Shown: piece after piece, positions 57,016-64,000 of the stretch | Layout of the letters: each line of letters opens with the position of its first letter | How positions within the stretch are numbered: position 1 is the stretch's first letter | Assembly: GCF_001264245.1 (NCBI RefSeq) | Contig: NZ_CP011339.1 | Coordinates: forward strand, 5,580,001 to 5,644,000 | Source: Microcystis panniformis FACHB-1757 | Lineage (GTDB): Bacteria > Cyanobacteriota > Cyanobacteriia > Cyanobacteriales > Microcystaceae | DNA: 64,000 nucleotides | Direction: 5' to 3' | The notes under the pieces: model-generated | Told to the model about the DNA's origin: nothing | The model's database searches: none | Seen by the model: only the letters and a program-made list of their open reading frames with translations | Made by a program: the position numbers and the translations under genes

Positions 57016-59269
57016 TTATTTGTCTTGGTAGTTGAAAAACAGATAAATGGCTAGTCCCGTCAATATGGGGACAAGTATCCATGTTCCGATGTTAGGAGTA
57101 TTTAAAAAGAAGGTTCGATCGAGTATATCGGTTAGTCCATAGCCAATCCACAGAGAAACACCGATCGACACAATTGTTATTGTTATAATAAGCATTCTAT
57201 ATTTATGTTGTTGTCGAATCGTTTGACAAAGAGTAAAGACAAATAAAATGGAAATCACTAAATACACAAAAGGTTCTAACGGTTTCATCCACTGTAAACC
57301 AGTGTAACCAAAAAGTATATTCTTGGTTTTTACGACATAATAAAGTCTAAAAGGAATCCAAAAGACGACCATTACTTGAGCAAATACTAAATACTCAAAA
57401 TATCTACTTTGATTATAAAATTTTCTGAAATCTTGATTTTGTACCCACAGAACGAAAAATGATAAACCTGTAAAAGTGATCGCCCAAAAAGTATAACCGT
57501 ACAACACGCGGCTCAGAGAAGACCAGTTTTTTTGTTCTTTCCAAGTTGTCAAATAATCTAAACCAATTTCCATAAGTTGATGAAAGCCTTTTGCCTGCTC
57601 TTCCGGGATCTGATCATCCTTTTTAATCGCAATATAGTTAGACAAGGATTCTTCAAGGACTGCCTTACTGATCACGATGTGGTCTTTCTGAAAAATCTTT
57701 TGCGTATCTAGAATATCTTTCGGTATTTTTTGAATATCGGCGATCGTGTTTTTGTTAAAAGTTGATAGATCGATACTTGCTTGAGCCGTTTTATTAAGCT
57801 CTAATAGAAACATATTGGAACCACTCATCTCTATCACAAGAAGTACGACAGAGATAGCTAACATTGCTAATATGCCTAATTGTAGACCCCGGGCTGATCT
57901 GTTGATAATTTGGGTAAAACCTTTATAAACAAGCCATAGAGCCGCCCAAAACATAAAAAGAGGATAGAGGATAATATGAGGATATAGCTTCGCGTAGAAT
58001 ATAGCTTTATCCCAACCAAATTCATAAAGGAGGCTGAGAGGTAAACCCAAGACTCCTACTATTCCCCCTATAATTAGGAGAATACGCCATATAAGAGACA
58101 ATTCGGACTCGGATAAAAACTCTTTCCAGGTGGCTAAGGGAACTGCGGGGTTAGGAACGATAACGGGTAGCCAATGTCCTCCAGGAAATTTCTCTGGTTT
58201 ATCATAGGTTTTTTGCAGATGTTGTCGTGCGTTACCCACCGAGACAAATAAAGATTTGTTTCGGGAGAAGGAATCGAGGAAATATTTCAGGAAATCGATC
58301 GCCATCTGATTATCAATTTCCTCTTTCATCACGATACTTTGCGGTAAGCGTAACTCTGCCAATTGAGCGGCAATTCCCAAGCCATCACAAGAGTTAAAAA
58401 TCGCTAGATACAGTCCGTTTTGTATAGCAACTTCCAACTGTTCTTTTATATCATCAATAGTGATGCTCTCCCGCTCATTGAGATGCAAAACTCCTTTCCC
58501 TTCATCATTCGTTTCACTATGGCCGGCATAAAAGATAATATTCCAGCCTTTAGGTTCAGCTAATACGTTTTTTAATTCATCTAAGGTTGGCTGTTCTAAA
58601 GATTTTAGTGTCGCACCATGTTCTCGGACTCTGTCCAGTAATTTTGAGTCCTCATCAAGGCTAATATTTTCATCGGAACCTAATATCACCAAGATACGAA
58701 CTTGGGGATGTTGTCTAATCTTTCCCCATTTTTCAGGGGGTTCATATTCTGGGGGTCCGATAGCGATTTCCGCTTGAGGGTAGTGTTGAGATAATAAATC
58801 CCAAGCTTGCCAAGGAAGTTGTTTTAACAGAAGATCATCGGTTTGAATAGTAACTTGAATTTCGGCTTCTGATTTCTTCAGGTCTTGAGTTAGCCAATTC
58901 CGAACCTTTTGCCAGTCTTCCCCGAATTAAGCCAGTTGTTCAATTCGGTGGTTAAGTTTTCATAAGATTCCCAACAATTATTGTACGAACTATTGTTATC
59001 TGAATCATCAAAGGGTAAATCATCATCATCGTCTTCATTCTCAATGATATTCTGGTTATTTTCAGCAGCCTGTGTTCTTCTACCATTATTGACTATTAGT
59101 TGGAAATCCTGTTGCCATTGCTGAAGAGAGTCCCTTAGTGTATCTGGATAAAATGGAACAGAAAGTCTTCTACGACTTCTGGATGAGTTAGAATCATCGC
59201 TGATTCTGATCTCGATCAAAAAGACTGCATATCTTGTGTAACTATATTAAATTCAACTTCCTGCGGCAT
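57016..59269 (-). CDS. CHAT-domain (caspase-like) peptidase fused to a multi-pass membrane domain
   Basis: Reconstructed 751-aa protein read in three overlapping frames. It runs from the ATG at 59269 (MPQEVEFNIVTQDM; TAGGA 9-13 nt upstream) to 57016. Two one-base deficits, in T5 near 59221 and G4 near 58919, break the frame and may be sequence errors. In order: N-terminal beta-rich region, linker with an acidic run, CHAT peptidase domain with the dyad His in FYAGHSETN and Cys in IFNSCDGLG, then GGHWLPVIV and TWKEFL, then about eight membrane spans with a soluble loop. CHAT proteases are relatives of caspase and separase. Both catalytic residues are present, so it may be an active membrane-tethered protease. 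Confidence 0.75.
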
Positions 59270-59326
59270 AATTTTTTTCCTACTGTTTTGTAATCGCTCA
59301 TCGCCAATTCAAAAAAAAGCTCTAAA

Positions 59327-60289
59327 TCAATTACTGGGAAAGCTTTCCGAATAAGTTTTTCCGTTACAAGTTATTTTGATTTCATAGAGTTTACCATTTT
59401 GTTTGGCAAGTTCTAGTTTTTCCAGATCAAAAATAGGAGTAATTCTTCGGCAGTTATCCCCTTGTTTTGCGGTCGCCGAGGTTAACATTTTGCCAGAGGG
59501 AGCTAGTAAGGCGAATTCCAACCCAGAAGGTAAACTTCTAATATTTCCGACAGGAATTAACTCAAAAGACACCTTAACTTTATTTTGTTCATTCTCCTGT
59601 TGCCAGATGTCAACCATCAAAGCAAAGTCCCGTCCATCTATGCTAATTAACTTTCCTTTATTTAACAGCATTGCCGAGGAATCAAGAGATGACTGACTGA
59701 TCCTTCGAGATCTTCCACTTCGTCCACTGGCTGTTAAGACTTTTTCTGATTCTAGCCAATCAGAAGCTAAAAGTTTTTCGATTCGTATAATTTGTTCAAT
59801 TCGTTGTTGAAGCGAAATAGAATCGAATACATCTATCAAATCTTCCAAGGGTTGTAATTGCTCAAGGGAAACTTGTTCCGCTTCCACTTTTTTGACAAAA
59901 CCTAATATATTTGCCATTTTCTCTTTTTCGTCGATCTCTACTATGACGTAGGCGATTCTGTCTTCCCAAACCTCCGGGGGAACATAACAAACCTTTTCCC
60001 CCGGCTGGATAGGACGACATTCTAACTTCCCTAACCCCTTGATCTCTAAATCCGCTACATCCATGAGGATTCGAGCGCTACTGTCCCAGCTATCACTATT
60101 CTCAAAATCCGTCTCTACACTCAATAAATTACAACAATAAAAACCAACGGCACGGACGGCTAAGGTATTGAGCAAAACCTGACGAGCTTTGGCAGTATTT
60201 TTCTGTTGTCCGCTAAACTCTCTAGCAAAGTTAAAATCCGACATTCCCAAAGGAACAGGAAAAGTTAATTGTTCGTTTTCGACGCTCAT
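59327..60289 (-). CDS. DUF1822 family protein
   Basis: A 320-aa soluble protein. The N-terminal half matches the cyanobacterial DUF1822 pattern (LTFPVPLGMSDFNFAREFSG, KARQVLLNTLAVRAVGFYC, PGEKVCYVPPEVWEDRIAYVIVEI, ILGFV). The C-terminal half carries a beta domain (LISIDGRDFALMVDI, KVSFELIPVG, YEIKITCNG). In cyanobacteria DUF1822 genes sit between sigma-like factors and CHAT genes, as here. It lies 44 bp after the sigma-like gene and 58 bp before the CHAT gene, so one operon is likely. Molecular role unknown. Confidence 0.82.
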   Translation of the reverse strand: MSVENEQLTFPVPLGMSDFNFAREFSGQQKNTAKARQVLLNTLAVRAVGFYCCNLLSVETDFENSDSWDSSARILMDVADLEIKGLGKLECRPIQPGEKVCYVPPEVWEDRIAYVIVEIDEKEKMANILGFVKKVEAEQVSLEQLQPLEDLIDVFDSISLQQRIEQIIRIEKLLASDWLESEKVLTASGRSGRSRRISQSSLDSSAMLLNKGKLISIDGRDFALMVDIWQQENEQNKVKVSFELIPVGNIRSLPSGLEFALLAPSGKMLTSATAKQGDNCRRITPIFDLEKLELAKQNGKLYEIKITCNGKTYSESFPSN

Positions 60290-60332
60290 GGTAAGAATCT
60301 CCTCTGCTTTAATTTGTTTTGACTATTTACAT

Positions 60333-61124
60333 TCAAATGTCAAGATAGTCTCGAAAGATTTGCTTAAACCTTTGAATACTGCGCTGATAAAATGATGAGA
60401 GAACTGAAACTTTTATATTCCATTGTTCGGATAAGTCATTCCACGATCGCCCATCGATTCTGCCAAGTGCGATCGCCTGAAAATTCGCCTCCTCATTATT
60501 TCTAATGTGAGCTTCCCTGAATTGTCCAGTCGGGTCTTGTTCAATTAGTTTTCTGAGTTTTTCATATTCTCGATGACGAGGATGAGCGGTTTCGGGTTGT
60601 TCTATGAGGTCGAGGAGAGTCTTACTAGACGGATCATCATTTTGAGATACAGGTTCATCAAGAGATTGTTGCTGAATTTTATATGTTTTTGGCAATACAA
60701 GGTTGGCATAAATTATTTGCCAAAGTAGCAGTAGTCCAAGGTTTTCTCCTCCTTTGAAAAAAGCTAACATACAAATTTTTAACGCTTTCATCTTTTTATT
60801 GCGACGAATATTTAAATACTTGGCGCAGATGTCACAAAAGCGAAAGCCGAGTGTTTTCCGAAACCAACGTAAAATATGGCCTTCGTTGGGATCATATCTG
60901 TCAATTTGTTGTTCATACAAGAGGCACCAGGTTTCCTGGATAGCTTCGTCCTGTAGTTCCCTATAGATAGGATAGGGTAAGTCAAAGTAGTTTCTACAAC
61001 TCGGCTGGGATTGCTGGATCACGTTCGTTAGCTTGGTTAAGTATTTCAGCCTATCCTTACTGCCTTTAGGATAACTTTTCGCCTCTAGTGCTAATTCATC
61101 CACTATCCTCTCTAGATCATCCAT
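60333..61124 (-). CDS. Sigma-70-like (ECF-type) factor of the DUF1822/CHAT locus
   Basis: A 263-aa protein. The N-terminus resembles region 2 (LQDEAIQETWCLLYEQQIDRYDP, ILRWFRKTLGFRFCDICAKYLN) and the C-terminus resembles a region 4 helix-turn-helix (IDGRSWNDLSEQWNIKVSVLSSFYQRSIQRFKQIF). Between them is an unusual hydrophobic stretch (ICMLAFFKGGENLG, then LLLLWQIIYANLV) where relatives have a basic linker. This may be an insertion, a local frameshift pair or a membrane-associating segment. The start ATG follows AAGGAGAAAATCG. It probably switches on its own operon. Whether it still binds core polymerase is unknown. Confidence 0.68.
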   Translation of the reverse strand: MDDLERIVDELALEAKSYPKGSKDRLKYLTKLTNVIQQSQPSCRNYFDLPYPIYRELQDEAIQETWCLLYEQQIDRYDPNEGHILRWFRKTLGFRFCDICAKYLNIRRNKKMKALKICMLAFFKGGENLGLLLLWQIIYANLVLPKTYKIQQQSLDEPVSQNDDPSSKTLLDLIEQPETAHPRHREYEKLRKLIEQDPTGQFREAHIRNNEEANFQAIALGRIDGRSWNDLSEQWNIKVSVLSSFYQRSIQRFKQIFRDYLDI

Positions 61125-61408
61125 CGATTTTCTCCTTCCTTGCGAGATAGCTCCCTATATCTAATCGGCAGTCGTCTCCCAATTTACGCGGGAAAGTAGG
61201 ATCGAGTCCATTTTTTTAAGAATTTTATCCGGTGGAGAGGTCGAAGAATTAGCGTTTAGCTGGCTGAAGTCTTTACCCTGTAGGATTTCTGGGCGCTTGT
61301 TCTCCTGGGGAGGCAGGGGGACGGAAGAGCGATTTCAAGGCGGGGAGGATTGAAGGGTAGAGAGCAGAGGTGTGGAATCCTGTAACAAAACTTCGCAAAA
61401 CCAGCCTT

Positions 61409-61999
61409 TTATCGGGCGAAACCAGGTTCCTGATGGAGAAGGGGGTTATTGATTAGCCCGTATTGGGATGATCGGGCTGTATTGATTTCATCTTCATCAT
61501 CCATGATTTCTATGATATGTTGCCCGAACCAGACAAATCCAAAGAACTGAAATACAATGATAAAAAATAAGGCAATGGTATTTTCGTTACATTGATTTTG
61601 TAGGTAAGTTACCAATAAATCCCATGCCGAACCCCCTGAATTAGAGGAGTTTGCTTTAGAAAGCTCCAGCAAGGAGCTTATAAGCTGTAAAAACTCTATA
61701 CATAAGGGAGTAAAAAAACGCCAAAATGCTCCCCACAATAAACCATACAATATCACATACCATTGTTTGATATGAAATTTTGTGCGAAAGTAATCGAGTT
61801 CTTTATTAGCTCTGAAAGCCCAATAAATTCGCAAAGCATTGATCGCAAAAATTGGAATAAAAAGAATTGGAAAAAACTTTTTAAATGCCTGTCCTTTTTC
61901 AAACTCTTTTTCTTGAGTGCGCTTGACGATACGACCAAGATGCTCTAGCTGAATGCGAATATCTTTGATATTTTTATAGGGCATAGAATTGTAACTCAT
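61409..61999 (-). CDS. Hypothetical membrane protein
   Basis: A 196-aa protein from an ATG preceded by AGGAG. The N-terminal 40 residues are charged and helical, followed by three or four hydrophobic segments (FFPILFIPIFAINALRIYW, WYVILYGLLWGAFWRFF, IALFFIIVFQFFGFVWFG) and an acidic stretch (IMDDEDEINTA). I do not recognise the family. It is the third gene of the minus-strand block and is separated from the sigma-like gene by a 284-bp non-coding gap that may hold the promoter of the downstream operon. Confidence 0.65.
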   Translation of the reverse strand: MSYNSMPYKNIKDIRIQLEHLGRIVKRTQEKEFEKGQAFKKFFPILFIPIFAINALRIYWAFRANKELDYFRTKFHIKQWYVILYGLLWGAFWRFFTPLCIEFLQLISSLLELSKANSSNSGGSAWDLLVTYLQNQCNENTIALFFIIVFQFFGFVWFGQHIIEIMDDEDEINTARSSQYGLINNPLLHQEPGFAR

Positions 62000-62053
62000 G
62001 ATAATCTCTCCTAAAAAAAATTGACAACTGGTGAAGTCTCCAAGACAACAAAC

Positions 62054-62878
62054 TTAATATCGAGATGAACTCTTGACAGAGAAGTGATTGTTCTGTTTGT
62101 TCAACTCTTTTTGTAACTCGTCCCGAATAATCGATGACCATTGGGTGCTGTTAGACTTAACTTCGAGCAGATACTTTAAAGTCAACCGTCTTAATTTGGG
62201 GTCTGTCGGATTCAAGTTTAACTCTGTGTAATGACCCAACACCAAGCAATTCAAGGATTTCATCCTGTCTTTACTTTTTGCAATAGTTCTTCCGAACTTG
62301 AGGTGATGAATGAGTTTGTTTAATAAAGGTCTTTTTTGTTCACCTTTATTATCGATCCTGTAATCACAAACTTTATCGAGTAAATTGTCAAGATAGTGCA
62401 TTCCTTTGAGTAGGCGATCAAAAGGCTCGTGAATTTTTTCAAAGAGATCGTGAGCTTCTGGATTGAGCATAATATCTCTTAATCGATCCACGCCTTCCTT
62501 AATATCGTTTACAGCCCGATCTAAATTTGAGAGTAGGACGGAAATATAATTTTCTCCATGTAACCACTGTTGTAGGGGAGGATACTCGCAAATGCCGGTC
62601 TCGTGTACATTTTCTATCAGCAAGAATAGGAGATTACGTTGATACTCTTCTTGGGATACTGTTTCAATTTTCGGCTTCACAAGAGAGAGGCTATCGACAA
62701 AAGCAGGATATTCTAATTGTCCTGTTTCTCTAACATCCTCTAGAACCAACTGTAAAAGCAATAACTCATAGGATAGATGGCTTGTGCGAGATTTTATTTT
62801 AGAAGAGGGCTTCAACCTGTTCACCAAAGCATCGAAGAACTCGACGGGAGATCGAGAACGAGGCTCAAAAATAGTCAT
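62054..62878 (-). CDS. Hypothetical soluble helical protein
   Basis: A 274-aa protein from an ATG preceded by AAGGGGAATTT. It is mostly helical and has an internal repeat: LLLQLVLEDVRETGQLEYPAFVDSL and LLFLLIENVHETGICEYPPLQQWL. This suggests a duplicated helical motif of about 65 residues. There is no signal peptide or membrane span. The family is not recognised. Its position between two membrane-protein genes suggests a cytosolic partner. Confidence 0.6.
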   Translation of the reverse strand: MTIFEPRSRSPVEFFDALVNRLKPSSKIKSRTSHLSYELLLLQLVLEDVRETGQLEYPAFVDSLSLVKPKIETVSQEEYQRNLLFLLIENVHETGICEYPPLQQWLHGENYISVLLSNLDRAVNDIKEGVDRLRDIMLNPEAHDLFEKIHEPFDRLLKGMHYLDNLLDKVCDYRIDNKGEQKRPLLNKLIHHLKFGRTIAKSKDRMKSLNCLVLGHYTELNLNPTDPKLRRLTLKYLLEVKSNSTQWSSIIRDELQKELNKQNNHFSVKSSSRY

Positions 62879-62942
62879 AAATTCCCCTTAGATAATGAAT
62901 TGGATCACGAATTGTGATACGGGAGATTGCCAGATAAGCTTG

Positions 62943-63998
62943 TTAACTATCTTGATGATCGCTATTGTTTTTACCCTGCTTGTTTCTCAATCCATCGCCC
63001 ACGGCATGGAAAAATTCTTCCTGTGCATTATGGAGAGAGCGATCAAATGTATCTGCAACAGAAGGCAAACGGCGATGTATCATTGTTAATGTGACAGCCA
63101 TCGCTGTGGTGATTACACTTATACCGAGGCCGATTAGAGAAAATCCAAGAGAACCTAAATTACCCGATAGTAATCTTTCATTAAAACTCGTTATCGCTAT
63201 TTCAACGATTTTAACTCCCGAACGAATATTTCCCTGCTCTGTAAACTCGCTTGCATACAATTTAGGTTGGAACTGTTGAAGATAGACAATCGGTTTCCCT
63301 GCCTCGTCAATGTTTGATTTTGTTTGATTTAATGCTTTTTGTGCTTTAGCTATCTCTTCTTTACTTTCATGCTCTAATCTTAGAGATCGAGGGCAAAGAG
63401 GAAGTTGTGCCGTTGGTTGATTGTCCCAATAACTAGGCTTCACTCCAAAGGGACCGTTTAACTTACGATAGAAGGCATCACGACCGGGACTTGACTTTGG
63501 TAAGGACTGCCATTCTTTGAATTGTTCGTCACATTTTTGGATTAATTTCTGAGCATCTTTTACTTTAGCTTCCGCCGTTTTAAGATTGCGTTCGTATTTG
63601 GGCAAAACGTTTTCTTTGACAATTTTGTCTGCATGATATTCGGCTAGATAGGATCCATTGGTAACAATATCTGAACCATACCCAGAAATCAAGGTTAACA
63701 GAGCGCTCATGGCTACCCATCCAAAGGTCGCACCTCCTGCCAGTCGTTGATGTTTGTGACATCCAACCGCGGCAATTTCGGCTGTTTTGTTGCTAAATGT
63801 TTGAGCGATAACAGTAATTAATGCCGCAAAAAAGAAACCTAAAGGGCCTCCACCAACTGATAGGTAGGCTAAAGGAACAGCCGTTAAGGTATCCCAAATA
63901 TTGGAGACGGATTGCACTGCCGCAACAGCCTTAGCCCGCATCACAAGCTGAGGATTAACCTTTACACGACCGTAGAGGCTGTTAGGTGGAACTATCAA
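62943..63998 (-). CDS. Hypothetical membrane protein with coiled-coil middle, possibly partial
   Basis: 351 aa visible from the first ATG in frame, only two bases from the window edge, so the real start may lie outside. Three N-terminal hydrophobic segments (about residues 38-115), a long charged helical middle (YERNLKTAEAKVKDAQKLIQK, and so on) and a C-terminal membrane span (LGFSLIGLGISVITTAMAVTLT) before a hydrophilic tail. The topology resembles DUF4407-like proteins with a large extracytoplasmic helical domain, a weak impression only. The next gene starts 65 bp downstream. Confidence 0.6.
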   Translation of the reverse strand: MIVPPNSLYGRVKVNPQLVMRAKAVAAVQSVSNIWDTLTAVPLAYLSVGGGPLGFFFAALITVIAQTFSNKTAEIAAVGCHKHQRLAGGATFGWVAMSALLTLISGYGSDIVTNGSYLAEYHADKIVKENVLPKYERNLKTAEAKVKDAQKLIQKCDEQFKEWQSLPKSSPGRDAFYRKLNGPFGVKPSYWDNQPTAQLPLCPRSLRLEHESKEEIAKAQKALNQTKSNIDEAGKPIVYLQQFQPKLYASEFTEQGNIRSGVKIVEIAITSFNERLLSGNLGSLGFSLIGLGISVITTAMAVTLTMIHRRLPSVADTFDRSLHNAQEEFFHAVGDGLRNKQGKNNSDHQDS

Positions 63999-64000
63999 CA

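Overview
The window looks like a chromosomal segment of a unicellular cyanobacterium, most likely Microcystis or a close relative. Cyanobacterial markers are Psb28, CruP, a fused PanC-cytidylate kinase, PedR, a split RNA polymerase beta' (RpoC2) and many GCGATCGC (HIP1) octamers. The Microcystis resemblance (dense TTATCAG heptamer arrays, many MITEs, many broken genes) comes from general knowledge of that genus, not from a database search.

Layout. 0.2-5.5 kb: a kdpAB potassium-transport operon on the minus strand. It has a structured, terminator-bearing leader, no kdpC, and a DNA methyltransferase fused to what looks like a restriction-enzyme remnant directly after kdpB. 5.6-13.5 kb: a nested mobile-element graveyard. 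A TnpB gene is broken by a MITE and by a group II intron. The intron carries two more MITEs and has lost its 3' end to an IS4-type element, which itself contains an IS630-type element. 13.9-15.4 kb: a degenerate P-type-ATPase-like gene. 16-21.2 kb: ordinary genes (panC-cmk, PIN protein, NAGPA protein, phasin-like, FKBP, psb28). 22.4-27.8 kb: a PEP-CTERM protein, a DinG-like helicase and cruP, separated by repeats. 27.9-40.7 kb: core housekeeping (leuA, sigA, rpsT, tatD, rpoB, rpoC2), with rpoC1 absent from its common place between rpoB and rpoC2. 40.9-43 kb: tRNA-Pro, tRNA-Ser, a GNAT acetyltransferase and an ORF-less group II intron inserted in a GTGTGGGG-type MITE. 43-48.9 kb: a type I secretion cassette (parvulin, cNMP-binding/peptidase-like ABC exporter, HlyD with a one-base frameshift). 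48.9-51 kb: hisA, pedR and a TolB-like lipoprotein. 51.1-55.1 kb: an IS630 pseudogene and a PEP-CTERM SGNH hydrolase split by an ISAs1-family element.

55.2-64 kb: an all-minus-strand block and the best candidate for an under-described system. In transcription order it holds three poorly known proteins (two of them membrane proteins), a sigma-like factor, a DUF1822 protein, a CHAT (caspase-like) peptidase fused to a multi-pass membrane domain, a stand-alone paralogue of that membrane domain, and a secreted DUF4833-like protein translationally coupled to it.

Several genes (hlyD, SGNH hydrolase, CHAT gene, P-ATPase-like gene, IS4 transposase) are broken by single-base indels, mostly in short homopolymer runs. 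These may be true decay or phase variation, but uncorrected assembly error is a live alternative and affects several calls below.
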